Origin: Fodinibius sp964490705
GTDB lineage: Bacteria > Bacteroidota > Rhodothermia > Balneolales > Balneolaceae
Direction of reading: 5' to 3'
NCBI GenBank assembly: GCA_964490705.1
Contig: CAZBCG010000001.1
Location: 445,567 to 509,566, forward strand
DNA: 64,000 bases
The notes beneath the pieces are model-generated. The model did not search any database. It saw only the letters and a list, made by a program, of their open reading frames with translations, and was not told where the DNA came from. Positions 34,883 through 44,266 of the stretch are shown here, piece after piece. The stretch's first letter is position 1. Each line of letters starts with the position of its first letter. The position numbers and the translations under genes were made by a program.

Positions 34883-35643
34883 TATTGATAATAAACGGGT
34901 ATATCGTCTGGATACGAAATTATCAGGCTACCCAGCTGGGGATTTAAGTTTAAGGCCGTAAGTTGCAGGGCAACTTTTGACTGTTTATCTGACCCAAAGA
35001 TACTAATTCTGCGCGGAAGGGTGAACCCCTCCACCGATCCATAGGCATCGTAGGTGATTTTGGAGTACGGAAGTGCTGACTTTTCGGGTTGAATAATCTG
35101 GCGGACCACCAGCTCTTGTTTGTCAACAAATACCTCGGTACCGGTGGAAAGTTGTAGCCTGTAGAGCGATTCATTTTCCCACACCTTTTCTACATTATTC
35201 GCCGAGACCGAATAGCTAATCATCTCCAGAATATTGAGCGAGGCCAGCTTGTTGATACGGTTCAGCTTGCCACCCCGCACTGGAATTTTGCGGACAAACT
35301 TATCCATTTTGTTATACACCAAGAGCGTATCGCCATCGGTAAGCAGTTCGCCGCCCTCAATGCCGATACCATTGCGCACCGTCACTAAACTCTTTGAACG
35401 GTTGCTCGAAAATTCGATAACTACACGCTCGGTATTGCCCGGCTCGCTGACAATTGCACGTCCCTTGCCTTTAAGCGAGCTGAGCGACGATTCATAGTCG
35501 GGGAGTTGGGATACTATTACAGAGACATCTGCGGAAGATTCCTGAAAACCGTCTTTCGCCAACTCTTTGGGACCCGAGCAGGAGAGCAATCCCACAGAAA
35601 GAAAAATCAAGAAAAATGATAGCGTTTGTAGCTGATTATTCAC
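34882..35643 (-). CDS. DUF4292 lipoprotein
   Basis: 253 residues with a lipoprotein signal (SVGLLSC). The body is a beta-rich domain (LKGKGRAIVSEPGNTERVVIEF, GIEGGELLTDGDTLLVYN, ITYDAYGSVEGFTLPRRISIF) like the LolA/LolB-type half barrel from which DUF4292 proteins are thought to derive; a role in lipid or lipoprotein handling is possible but unproven. It is the middle gene of an operon: it overlaps the TPR gene by 8 bases and the EnvC-like gene by 1. Confidence 0.8.
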   Translation of the reverse strand: MNNQLQTLSFFLIFLSVGLLSCSGPKELAKDGFQESSADVSVIVSQLPDYESSLSSLKGKGRAIVSEPGNTERVVIEFSSNRSKSLVTVRNGIGIEGGELLTDGDTLLVYNKMDKFVRKIPVRGGKLNRINKLASLNILEMISYSVSANNVEKVWENESLYRLQLSTGTEVFVDKQELVVRQIIQPEKSALPYSKITYDAYGSVEGFTLPRRISIFGSDKQSKVALQLTALNLNPQLGSLIISYPDDIPVYYQ

Positions 35644-37363
35644 CGTCGGTAGAAATTTTGTCTTTAAGATGCGTGCGTGAAGAATCTTTGTCGAGCGCCT
35701 TTTGCCACCATTGCCGCGCTTTATCGGGCCTATCTAACTTATTCAACACATCGCCCAAATGTTCCATCACCTCTGCGCTGGCCTGCCCGGTCTGCAATGC
35801 ATCACGAATGTATTTTTCGGCTTTTTCGTACGCTCCCTGTTGATAATAAATCCACCCCATAGTATCAAGGTATGAGGCGTTTTGGGGATCCAGATCAAGC
35901 GCTTTTTGTGCCATCTTCTCGGCGCGTTTTAGCTCCTTGTTTTGTAATGACAAGTAGTAAGCGTAATTATTCAAAACCCCGGCATTTTCGGGATTTATTT
36001 CGAGCGATTCATCATAATATTGATAGGCGCTTTCCCATTCGTCGAGGGCAGCGTGTGCATTACCAAGGGCAGCAAAAATACTGCTTTTAAGCGAACGTCG
36101 GACAGGCAGCTTCGAGGCCTCGGTAAGATTTTTTATGGCCTGCTTGGGATTTTGGTTGGAAAGTTGCGCGCTTCCCAGAAAGTACAGGATAATGGGATCT
36201 TGCGGAATCTCTTTTGCCGCTTTTTTACCCACAGTGACGGCTTCTTTGGTTCGCCCCTCACTTAGCAGTATTTGCAGCCGTTGTTTCCAGGCCGAATCAT
36301 CGGTGGGAGATAAGCTGTTGGTACGTTTCAGTGCCTGTAATGCCAGATCGGGTTGTTGGGTATTGGCAAAGAATTCGCCGGCTAATCCCTGCACCCGTCC
36401 CGATGTTGGCGCAGCTTCCATCAGTTTTTGCAGGACGGATCCCGTCACATTTTGGAGATCCGAGTTACTGGCATTCGATCGGTATTTCGAGTAGAGATAT
36501 TGTCCGAGGTTTATCTTGTCGTCTTGGCTGATGGACGGATTCGTAACGGCTCCTCCGAGAAGAGTGGCAAGACTATCCCACTGGGTTTTGCGGATATAGA
36601 TATCCGAAAGCATAATGAGGGTTTTGGTATCGCGGGCATTAATTCGGAGGGCATTTTCCAGTACTTCTTGAGCCTCGTCCACCTTGCCCATTTCCTTATA
36701 CTGGTTGCTGAGCACGCGTAACGTGGATAGATTATCAGGGTCAAGGTCGCGAATTTTCTTGAGTTCAGCTATGGCCGAATCCCGCATGCCCATGCTGTTA
36801 AAATGATCCAGCTTCTGCAGGCGAATATTCAGATCTTCGCCCCGCAGATAAAGCAGTCTATTATAGATGTCATTAGCTTTTTTAAGATCTCCTATATCAC
36901 TGTATGACTGCGCCAGTTCTTGCAGCAAATTAGTGTTGTTGGAATCGTATTGAAGCGCATCTTTTAGCTCATTGACCGCTGCATCGTTTTTCCCCTGATC
37001 GCGATAAATCCGTGCCAGCTTTACCCGATACCATTGGTTTTGGGGATCCAGTTTGACAGCCTGCTTGCCATAGTATTCGGCATTGGTGATATCGCCGACT
37101 CTCAGGTAGGTATCGGCCAGTGCAAAATTAATCCCGGCATGTTCGGGAAGCTTCACATATGCAGCTTTCAGCAACTCCAGTGCCTGCTGATAGTTTTCAT
37201 TTTCAAAAGCAGCCAGCCCATCAATATATGCAGCTTGGGCATTAATGCGCGCTTTTTCATCCACTGATTGGGTATTCTGCGCGCGTATCTCAGGTGTAGC
37301 AAAGAGCATAAGTGCCAAGCTGCCGATCAGCAGAAAAAGATTGTGGGATGAATATCTGGGCAT
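35636..37363 (-). CDS. TPR-repeat protein, first gene of envelope operon
   Basis: About 575 residues from ATG 37363, which gives a signal peptide ending RAQ. Nearly the whole protein is TPR repeats: LAFENENYQQALELLKAAYV, TYLRVGDITNAEYYGKQAVK, LARIYRDQGKNDAAVNELKD, AYQYYDESLEINPENAGVLN and MGWIYYQQGAYEKAEKYIRD are clear units. It would be a periplasmic or membrane-anchored scaffold. The same gene order (TPR, DUF4292, M23-like) occurs in other Bacteroidota, which points to a shared role in the cell envelope. Confidence 0.85.
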   Translation of the reverse strand: MPRYSSHNLFLLIGSLALMLFATPEIRAQNTQSVDEKARINAQAAYIDGLAAFENENYQQALELLKAAYVKLPEHAGINFALADTYLRVGDITNAEYYGKQAVKLDPQNQWYRVKLARIYRDQGKNDAAVNELKDALQYDSNNTNLLQELAQSYSDIGDLKKANDIYNRLLYLRGEDLNIRLQKLDHFNSMGMRDSAIAELKKIRDLDPDNLSTLRVLSNQYKEMGKVDEAQEVLENALRINARDTKTLIMLSDIYIRKTQWDSLATLLGGAVTNPSISQDDKINLGQYLYSKYRSNASNSDLQNVTGSVLQKLMEAAPTSGRVQGLAGEFFANTQQPDLALQALKRTNSLSPTDDSAWKQRLQILLSEGRTKEAVTVGKKAAKEIPQDPIILYFLGSAQLSNQNPKQAIKNLTEASKLPVRRSLKSSIFAALGNAHAALDEWESAYQYYDESLEINPENAGVLNNYAYYLSLQNKELKRAEKMAQKALDLDPQNASYLDTMGWIYYQQGAYEKAEKYIRDALQTGQASAEVMEHLGDVLNKLDRPDKARQWWQKALDKDSSRTHLKDKISTDGE

Positions 37364-37438
37364 AGAATTTTTAACGGTTTGGTATTCTGTATAGTACAAC
37401 AATTTCTGCTCTCATTCAGCCCAAACAACCTCATGTGA

Positions 37439-38185
37439 TTAATCGGCGATGGTTCTCCGCCATCCGTTGAGGCGCTCGAAGGCGTGTCTCATGTGCGATC
37501 CGTACCAGCTAAACCACTCTCCCTCAACCAATAGTACTCGTGCAGCAGGGCACGCTTCTTCGACTTGTGCAATATGTTTTTCTTTAAAGGGATACGGCTC
37601 GCTGCTCAGCAACACCAGGTCTGGGTTATACGACTGTAATTCATCGAGATTCAGCTTGGGATAGCGTAATTTACTTCCAAATACATTCGGCATATTCCAG
37701 TGCTCCAGCACATCGTGGATATAGGTATCGCCGCCCACCGTCATCCAGGGATCTTTCCAGATCATATAAACCGTTCGCAGTTCCGATTCATCGGGACGTT
37801 GCTCCAGTCGCTGTTGAATATCTTTAATGAGTTGCTCGGCGTTATCCCGGACATCAAAATCTACGCCGAGCTCGTGCATAGTTATCAGCGCATCTTCGAT
37901 GGTCTCAATTTCAGTGACGTTGATCCTAAAATCATCCATCAGCTTTTTTACATCCTGCGGACGATTTTCCTCTTTATTGGCGATAATATAATCCGGGTTG
38001 AGCTCGCGAATTTTATCGAGCCGCGGATTTTTTGTGCCGCCGACGATGGGAATATCTTCTACTTTTTCTTTGGGATGCACGCAGAAGCGCGTCCGCCCCA
38101 CGAGGCGATCTTCCAGTCCCAGATCGAAAACCAGTTCCGTCAAACTGGGCACTAAACTTATGATACGTTGCGGTGTTTCTTTCAT
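37439..38185 (-). CDS. BtuF-like helical-backbone binding protein without signal peptide
   Basis: 248 residues matching periplasmic binding proteins of the cobalamin/haem type: QRIISLVPSLTELVFDLGLEDRLVGRTRFC, IPIVGGTKNPRLDKIRELNPDYIIANKEEN, GDTYIHDVLEHWN. The protein starts directly at the domain (MKETPQRII), with no signal peptide or lipobox, and no permease or ATPase is adjacent. It may act in the cytosol, or its true export signal may be missing. The ligand is unknown. Confidence 0.78.
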   Translation of the reverse strand: MKETPQRIISLVPSLTELVFDLGLEDRLVGRTRFCVHPKEKVEDIPIVGGTKNPRLDKIRELNPDYIIANKEENRPQDVKKLMDDFRINVTEIETIEDALITMHELGVDFDVRDNAEQLIKDIQQRLEQRPDESELRTVYMIWKDPWMTVGGDTYIHDVLEHWNMPNVFGSKLRYPKLNLDELQSYNPDLVLLSSEPYPFKEKHIAQVEEACPAARVLLVEGEWFSWYGSHMRHAFERLNGWRRTIAD

Positions 38186-38236
38186 CTTCAGGTTATTTCA
38201 CAGAGTTACACAAAGAATACACCAAGATTCACGAAG

Positions 38237-38256
38237 AAAAAGCTCTGTGGAGCTTT
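38237..38256 (-). terminator. Probable leftward terminator
   Basis: Stem AAAGCTC / GAGCTTT (38239-38245 and 38250-38256), loop TGTG, then a minus-strand T-run (TTTTTCTTC). It lies 50 bases after the stop of the fructosamine kinase gene. Confidence 0.55.
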
Positions 38257-38305
38257 GTGCATATTTTGTGAGACTTAGTGTAATGAATTTAGTTCAATTT
38301 AATCG

Positions 38306-39172
38306 CTAAAATCGTTTCACAATACTCTTGACCTGCCGACCGTAATGTCCACCGAACAAATTGGTATGCACCAATAGCGGATAGAGGTTATAGATGTTTT
38401 TCCGCTGATTAAAATTCGGAGCCAGCGGATACTCATTTTCATAGGCCCGGTAAAAGGCACTTGAAAATCCACCGAACAGATGCGTAAATGCCAGTTCAAT
38501 TTCGCGGTGTCCGTAATATACAGCCGGATCATAGATGGTGGCACGTCCGGTATTGTCATAAAAATAGTTGCCGCCCCAGAGATCGCCGTGCAGCAGGCTG
38601 GCCGGTTCATCGGGGAAAATATCGGGCAGTTGCTTATAAAGCGCTTCAAAATGAGCTACGGTGCTGCTGCCCAGCTTACCGGCATCGGTCGCCATTTTGA
38701 GCTGCGGCTCCATCCGTTCCTCGATAAAGAAATCGACCCAGCTGTCGTGCCAGCTGTTGGACTGTGGCAGCCGCCCGATGTAGTTATCGTGATCCAGCCC
38801 AAACTGCTCGTTCTGTTGCTGGTGGAGCTTTGCTAAATTCCTGCCGAACGCTTCTGCAGAGCCCGATTTTGAACTTCCTTCGATCATAAACTCCTGAGCC
38901 AGAAATCCGGTACCGCTGTTTGTTTTACCAGTGGCATAAACCTCTGGAATCCTGATTTCCGTGCCGGCCGATGCCAGCAATTTGAGTCCCTTTTTTTCGA
39001 CCGAAAACATCCGGGGATCAGCCGTTTGATTCCATTTGAGGAAACAGGTTTTTCCATCGGAAAGCGTAATTTTCGCGGCCTGATTGATACTGCCGCCGGA
39101 CACGCGATTGATTGAGGTAATCGATTGCCCCAGTGCTTGCTCTACGGATGTTTGCAGTTGATCGGAAATCAT
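38306..39172 (-). CDS. Fructosamine/ribulosamine 3-kinase family protein
   Basis: 288 residues, FN3K fold. The motifs are RVSGGSINQAAKITL, CFLKWNQTADPRMF, the catalytic loop LLHGDLWGGNYFYD, and YDPAVYYGHREIELAFTHLFGGF with the metal-binding Asp. Members phosphorylate ketoamine adducts on proteins so that these can break down, a repair of glycation. A single base separates it from the upstream LMW phosphatase gene, a pairing that is common and suggests functional linkage. Confidence 0.88.
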   Translation of the reverse strand: MISDQLQTSVEQALGQSITSINRVSGGSINQAAKITLSDGKTCFLKWNQTADPRMFSVEKKGLKLLASAGTEIRIPEVYATGKTNSGTGFLAQEFMIEGSSKSGSAEAFGRNLAKLHQQQNEQFGLDHDNYIGRLPQSNSWHDSWVDFFIEERMEPQLKMATDAGKLGSSTVAHFEALYKQLPDIFPDEPASLLHGDLWGGNYFYDNTGRATIYDPAVYYGHREIELAFTHLFGGFSSAFYRAYENEYPLAPNFNQRKNIYNLYPLLVHTNLFGGHYGRQVKSIVKRF

Positions 39173-39173
39173 G

Positions 39174-39686
39174 CTAGTCGTCGATATGTTTTTCCAGTTC
39201 GTCGAGCAGTGATTTGCAGCTTCGCTTCACGATCTGGAAAACGTTTTCAAAACCTTCCGGTCCGCCGTAATACGGATCGGGGACTTGCCCGTCGCTGGGA
39301 TTAGGATCAAAATCGCGCATGCGCCCAATTTTGGTAGATTGGTCGCCGTTGGCCATCTGCTTAACGTTATTAAAATTTTCGTCGTCCATTGCCAGCACCA
39401 GATCAAAATAGTCGAAATCGGATGATTTGAACTGCCGGGCTTTAGAATGAAGCGTAATACCGTGCTCGTTAGCTGTGCGCTGGCTTTTGCTGTTGGCTGA
39501 TTCCCCGATATGATAAGCAGATGTTCCTGCAGAATCGACTTCGAAATAATCCGAGAGGCCACGTTCATTTATCAGGTGCTGAAATACACCTTCGGCAGTC
39601 GGACTGCGACAGATATTCCCCAGGCAGACAAAACATATTTTGTAGTGATCATCTTTGGTGATAGTACGAGTTGTAGATAAATCCAT
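39174..39686 (-). CDS. Low-molecular-weight protein-tyrosine-phosphatase family protein
   Basis: 170 residues. The P-loop VCLGNICRSPTAEGVF near residue 20 contains the C-x4-CRS/T signature (the nucleophile is the first Cys), and DPNPSDGQVPDPYYGG carries the general-acid Asp. The length is normal. It lies 1 base upstream of the fructosamine kinase gene. In this pairing it may act on sugar phosphates bound to protein rather than phosphotyrosine; that is inference. Confidence 0.9.
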   Translation of the reverse strand: MDLSTTRTITKDDHYKICFVCLGNICRSPTAEGVFQHLINERGLSDYFEVDSAGTSAYHIGESANSKSQRTANEHGITLHSKARQFKSSDFDYFDLVLAMDDENFNNVKQMANGDQSTKIGRMRDFDPNPSDGQVPDPYYGGPEGFENVFQIVKRSCKSLLDELEKHIDD

Positions 39687-39990
39687 AGTGCGTTTTTAAG
39701 AATAAGTCGTTTTATTTTGCTAGAGCTCAAAATAATAGGCTGCAATGATAAAGCATAACGATGAGTGATCGCGTAATTCTAATTTGCAAATTGTGGTACC
39801 TTTCCTTTTTATGGGTCGCTAATGATGTAAAATTCGCGCTCAGAATGTGAATTGATGAGCTAAGACTTGTATCTTTGGGGCTCATTAAAATTGAGATCAT
39901 TTTTAAAATTAAGATTAGCTACTGATAAATCGGGAAAACTCCTATATTAGTAGCTTTCAAAAAGCCAACAGAGCAGTTATAACGGCCTTT
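39687..39990. other. Divergent intergenic region upstream of ileS
   Basis: AT-rich. It holds a TATCTTTG box at 39870-39877 (plus strand), a full TAnnTTTG match that would give ileS a leader of about 105 bases, though its upstream TTG is at only 15 bases. A 12-base palindrome AATTTGCAAATT lies near 39781-39792. No T-box-like leader was recognised. Confidence 0.4.
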
Positions 39991-42900
39991 ATGAGTAAAC
40001 AGTTTGACGAAGTAAAACAATTAAATTTTTCGAAGCTCGAAGTCGAAACTCTGAAGTGGTGGAAAGAGAATAATATTTTTGAGAAAAGTCTTTCTACCCG
40101 CGAAGAGGGGATCCCTTTTACGTTTTATGAGGGACCACCCACGGCTAACGGCAAGCCGGGTATCCATCATGTGATGTCCCGTACGGTTAAGGATATGTTT
40201 TGCCGTTACAAAACGTTGAAAGGATTTCGTGTTGAGCGCAAGGCCGGCTGGGATACGCACGGACTGCCCGTTGAGATCGAAGTTGAAAAAGAATTGGGAC
40301 TCGAAGGCCGCGAGCAGGTCGAAGAATACGGTGTGGCTGAATACAACGAAAAATGCCGCAACAGCGTCCTTAAGTACAAAGACTTATGGGATAAACTGAC
40401 CAACCGCATGGCCTACTGGGTAGATCTGGATGATCCCTATATCACCTTCGATAATGATTATATCGAATCGGTCTGGTGGGCATTCAAAACGCTGTATGAA
40501 AAAGATCTTGTTTATAAGGGATATAAAATCCAGTGGTATTCGCCCGGCAGTGGCACGGTACTGTCTTCTCATGAGGTAGCCCAGGGATACGAAGAAGTGC
40601 AGGACCCCTCCATTTTTGTGAAATTTAAGGTGGAGATGGCCGATGATGTGTATTTCCTCGCGTGGACTACTACGCCGTGGACCATCATTTCGAATATGTG
40701 TCTGGCAGTAAATCCCGAATTGGATTATGCCAAGATCGAGCTCTCCGAAGGTGATCGTACTGAGTATTACATCATGGCCAAAGATTGTATCGATGAAGTG
40801 ATCGACCATGATTACGAGATTGTCGAAGAGTACAAGGGCGAAGATCTGCTGGGATGGACCTATGATCCCGTGTTTGATTATGCCCTCGAAGAATATGATA
40901 AAGATGAGGCATGGAAAGTAGTGCCCGCTGATTATGTAACCACCGAAGAAGGTACCGGTGTGGTCCATACGGCGCCCGCTTTTGGTGCCGATGACTACGA
41001 GACGAGCCAAGAGAACGATATTCCGATGTTTAACCCCATCGACGGGAATGGAAAGTTCACCGAAAAGGTGCCTGATTTTGAAGGGCAATGGTTCAAGGAT
41101 GCCGACAGTGAGATTGCGCGTGCTATCAAGGACAAATACCTGATGTATAAGCACGAAACATATGTGCACAACTATCCGCATGACTGGCGCAAAGGTACGC
41201 CGCTGATGTCGTACCCCGTGGAGTCATGGTTTATTCGCACGACCGACGTGAAGGATAAGATGGTGGATTACAATGCAAAGAAAATTAACTGGAAGCCGCC
41301 GAGTACAGGTTCGGGCCGATTTGGTACGTGGCTCGAAAATAATGTGGATTGGGCCGTGTCGCGTCAACGCTATTGGGGATCTCCCATTCCGCTTTGGGTT
41401 AGCGATGAAAATCCCGATCACGTGGAAGTAGTGGGTAGTATCGAAGAGCTGAAGAAAAAAGCCGGTCTGCCTGATGATGCCGAAATTGATCTTCATCGCC
41501 CGCATATTGATGATATTACCTGGGAAGGTCCCGACGGTGGTACGATGCGGCGCATTCCCGACCTGATGGATGTGTGGTTTGACTCCGGATCGATGCCGTT
41601 TGCGCAATGGCATTATCCGTTTGAGAATAAAGACAAGTTCAAGAAAAATTTTCCCGCTGATTTTATTGCCGAAGGGGTAGATCAGACGCGCGGTTGGTTT
41701 TATACACTGCACGCGCTTGGCACGATGCTGTTCGATCAGCCGGCCTATAAAAATGTAGTCTCCAATGGACTGGTGCTCGATGAGAACGGCAACAAGATGA
41801 GTAAATCTAAAGGCAATGCCGTGGAGCCGTTCGATGTGATTCAGAAATACGGCGCCGATACGGTGCGCTGGTATATGATGAGCAACTCATCGCCGTGGGA
41901 GAATCTCAAGTTTAGTGAGCACGGTCTGCAGGAGACCCAGCGTAAGTTTTTTAATACGTTTGTGAATACCTATTCGTTCTTTGCGATGTATGCCAACATC
42001 GACGGCTTTACCTATTCGGGGACACCAATTCCCGTGGGCGATCGCCAAGAACTTGATCGCTGGATTATTTCGCGACTCAACACCACAGTTAAGCTGGTTG
42101 ATGAGTATCTCGATGATTACGAGCCTACGAAAGCGACGCGTGCTATCGAAGAATTTGTGGAAGAGCTGAGCAACTGGTACGTGCGCCGAAATCGCCGCCG
42201 GTTCTGGAAAGAAGGCAAGAGTCTTGATAAAACGGCGGCCTATCAGACGCTGTACGAATGCTTGGTTGATTTGGCCAAGCTGATGAGTCCCATTGCACCG
42301 TTTACGGGTGAATGGTTGTATCAGAAATTGAATAACGTAACTGATGCTGATGAAGAGTCGGTCCATATTTCATTTTATCCTACGGTGGAGGAAACGGCGA
42401 TCGACAAGCAGCTGGAGCGACGCATGGAGCTCGCTCGACAAGTGTCGTCAATGGTATTGAGTCTTCGTAACAAGCTGGAACTAAATGTGCGTCAGCCGCT
42501 GGCACGTATCATTTTACCGATTGATAATGAAGACGATCGGCAGGCGATAGAGTCCGTAAAAGATATTATCTTAGACGAAGTCAATGTGAAGGCTGTTGAG
42601 TTTGTAGATGATGACTCTGGTATTGTCCATAAGTCGGCGAAGCCAAATTATCCGAAACTTGGCAGCAAGTTGGGCAGTAAGATGAAGCCTGTGGCTGCGA
42701 AGGTAGCAGAATTGACCACCGAAGAAATTACCGAATACGAAGAAACCGGATCTATCGAATTGGATCTCGGTGATCAAGGAATTGTACAACTCGACAGCGG
42801 CGCGCTCGAAATTGTGCGCACCGGGCTGGAAGGATGGTCGGTCGAGACTGAAGAAGGGTTGAGTGTAGCGCTCGATACCGAGCTTACGAAAGAGCTTATC

Positions 42901-43164
42901 GACGAAGGATTGGCCCGTGAGTTTGTGAACCGCATCCAGAATATGCGCAAAGAAGCCGACTTTGATGTGGTTGATCGTATCACCATTGGCTTTGAAGGTT
43001 CCGACAAGCTGGAGGAGGCCGTGGAATCGATGAAAGAATATATTAAAAGTGAAACGCTGGCCGAAGATATTTCGACAGAAGAATTAGATGTATCAGATTT
43101 TGTGAAAAACTGGGAGATCGGTGACGAAGAATCTACCATCTCTATCAGAAGAAATCCTAACTAA
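39991..43164 (+). CDS. ileS: Isoleucyl-tRNA synthetase, type 2 (IleS2)
   Basis: 1057-residue class I synthetase that charges tRNA-Ile and edits valine. The long form with RYKTLKGFRVERKAGWDTHGLPVEIEVEKELG is the eukaryote-like IleS2 type. KMSKS is intact (residues 602-606). The first signature motif, normally HXGH, reads G57-I-H-H60, so positions 1 and 3 are swapped. The CP1 editing domain (AWTTTPWTI, GTGVVHTAPAFGADDYE) is complete, and the C-terminal anticodon-binding and DUF5915-like regions follow. It is the first gene of an operon with the DksA-like gene and lspA. Confidence 0.95.
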   Translation: MSKQFDEVKQLNFSKLEVETLKWWKENNIFEKSLSTREEGIPFTFYEGPPTANGKPGIHHVMSRTVKDMFCRYKTLKGFRVERKAGWDTHGLPVEIEVEKELGLEGREQVEEYGVAEYNEKCRNSVLKYKDLWDKLTNRMAYWVDLDDPYITFDNDYIESVWWAFKTLYEKDLVYKGYKIQWYSPGSGTVLSSHEVAQGYEEVQDPSIFVKFKVEMADDVYFLAWTTTPWTIISNMCLAVNPELDYAKIELSEGDRTEYYIMAKDCIDEVIDHDYEIVEEYKGEDLLGWTYDPVFDYALEEYDKDEAWKVVPADYVTTEEGTGVVHTAPAFGADDYETSQENDIPMFNPIDGNGKFTEKVPDFEGQWFKDADSEIARAIKDKYLMYKHETYVHNYPHDWRKGTPLMSYPVESWFIRTTDVKDKMVDYNAKKINWKPPSTGSGRFGTWLENNVDWAVSRQRYWGSPIPLWVSDENPDHVEVVGSIEELKKKAGLPDDAEIDLHRPHIDDITWEGPDGGTMRRIPDLMDVWFDSGSMPFAQWHYPFENKDKFKKNFPADFIAEGVDQTRGWFYTLHALGTMLFDQPAYKNVVSNGLVLDENGNKMSKSKGNAVEPFDVIQKYGADTVRWYMMSNSSPWENLKFSEHGLQETQRKFFNTFVNTYSFFAMYANIDGFTYSGTPIPVGDRQELDRWIISRLNTTVKLVDEYLDDYEPTKATRAIEEFVEELSNWYVRRNRRRFWKEGKSLDKTAAYQTLYECLVDLAKLMSPIAPFTGEWLYQKLNNVTDADEESVHISFYPTVEETAIDKQLERRMELARQVSSMVLSLRNKLELNVRQPLARIILPIDNEDDRQAIESVKDIILDEVNVKAVEFVDDDSGIVHKSAKPNYPKLGSKLGSKMKPVAAKVAELTTEEITEYEETGSIELDLGDQGIVQLDSGALEIVRTGLEGWSVETEEGLSVALDTELTKELIDEGLAREFVNRIQNMRKEADFDVVDRITIGFEGSDKLEEAVESMKEYIKSETLAEDISTEELDVSDFVKNWEIGDEESTISIRRNPN

Positions 43165-43178
43165 GAAGTGAGTGCATT

Positions 43179-43589
43179 ATGGCATCCGGAAAAAACGATA
43201 CCCAACAGGATCAGGATCGTGTCTCTCCATATTCGGACGAAGAGTTAGAATATTTTCGGGAGATCATCCTTAAAAAACTTGAAGAAGCGGAAAACGAGCT
43301 CGAATCGCTGCAAAGTACCCTGCGCGACAGCATGGAAAATTCCAGTGATGAGTCGGCCTACTCTTTCCATATGGCCGATGCGGGAACGGACGCCCAAGAG
43401 CGCGAAAAAACGTATATGCTCTTCAACAGAACAAAGAAATTTGTGCGTTATTTGAATGATGCGCTCAAACGCATCGATAACAAAACGTATGGAGTTTGCA
43501 AGGTGACCGGCAAGAAAATTTCGAAAGGTCGTCTCGAAGCGGTACCGCATACACAACTCAGTATTGAAGCCAAGCTGAAGCGTAGATAG
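43179..43589 (+). CDS. DksA/TraR-like protein lacking the zinc-finger cysteines
   Basis: 136 residues. It has the helical coiled-coil hairpin (EELEYFREIILKKLEEAENELESLQ, EREKTYMLFNRTKKFVRYLNDALKRI) and the globular motif KTYGVCKVTGKKISKGRLEAVPHTQLSIEAK of the DksA family. Three of the four zinc Cys are replaced (only C in YGVC remains), as is usual in Bacteroidota versions. Known DksA proteins bind the RNA-polymerase secondary channel and act with ppGpp; that role is inferred here. It lies 14 bases after ileS. Confidence 0.85.
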   Translation: MASGKNDTQQDQDRVSPYSDEELEYFREIILKKLEEAENELESLQSTLRDSMENSSDESAYSFHMADAGTDAQEREKTYMLFNRTKKFVRYLNDALKRIDNKTYGVCKVTGKKISKGRLEAVPHTQLSIEAKLKRR

Positions 43590-43617
43590 TTAATATTAGT
43601 TGTAACTTCGCATTCCT

Positions 43618-44211
43618 TTGGATCGATCAAAACGTACTGCGCTCATTGCTCCCATTGTCGTTGTTGTTATTCTGGATCAGCTGACAAAGCACTGGGTTCG
43701 TCTTTCGCCAAGCATCCACCACTGGGATATTATTCCCGGTTGGCTGTCATTTAACTATACCCAGAATCCAGGCATGGCACTGGGGATGCAGTGGGCATCA
43801 ACCGAGGTTATCAGCCTGATAGCGATTATTGCTACGCTGGGGATCCTTACCTATGTGTTGTATAACCGTCACCAGGCCAGTACAGGTTACCTGTTTTGTA
43901 TGGGATTGGTGCTCGGCGGTGCGGTTGGCAATATCATTGACCGGCTGATTATGGGCTATCTCGAATCGAGTGGTGGCCTACTGCAGGGACACGTTGTTGA
44001 TTTCATCCATTTTGATCTCGTAATCGGCGGCTATCCCGTCTTTCCCTATATTTTTAATGTTGCCGATATCGCCATCAGTACGGCTATTATTTCGATGATT
44101 GTATTTCATAAAAAAGTGATGCCGGAAGATTTTGCGACTGCCAATCAAGAGAAGCAAGCATCCACACCTTCGGCTGAATCTCCACAGGAAGATGGGAATA
44201 TTCAGTATTAG
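43618..44211 (+). CDS. lspA: Lipoprotein signal peptidase (signal peptidase II)
   Basis: A 197-residue inner-membrane aspartyl protease with four transmembrane helices, which cleaves prolipoproteins just before the lipidated Cys. Catalytic Asp residues are in GNIIDRLI and FNVADIAIS; VVDFIHF and NYTQNPGMALG are conserved signature stretches. The start appears to be TTG 43618, as no ATG precedes the first helix. The C-terminal 30 residues are a polar extension. The many lipoproteins in the window are its likely substrates. It lies 28 bases after the DksA-like gene. Confidence 0.92.
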   Translation: MDRSKRTALIAPIVVVVILDQLTKHWVRLSPSIHHWDIIPGWLSFNYTQNPGMALGMQWASTEVISLIAIIATLGILTYVLYNRHQASTGYLFCMGLVLGGAVGNIIDRLIMGYLESSGGLLQGHVVDFIHFDLVIGGYPVFPYIFNVADIAISTAIISMIVFHKKVMPEDFATANQEKQASTPSAESPQEDGNIQY

Positions 44212-44232
44212 AGAACAGAATATTTTGATTTA

Positions 44233-44262
44233 AGGATTTGGTATTTCCCAGCAAGAAATCCT
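44233..44262. terminator. Weak hairpin between convergent lspA and ribBA
   Basis: Seven-base stem AGGATTT / AAATCCT (44233-44239 and 44256-44262) with a 16-base loop in the 55-base gap between convergent genes. No strong T-run; a modest terminator candidate. Confidence 0.3.
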
Positions 44263-44266
44263 AAAC

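Noticed and set aside
39687..39990. T-box leader for ileS
   Set aside because: No T-box sequence or terminator/antiterminator pair was seen; such leaders are typical of Gram-positive bacteria.
40384..41181. 265-codon minus-strand frame inside ileS
   Set aside because: Complement of a conserved synthetase; its composition reflects ileS codons in another frame.
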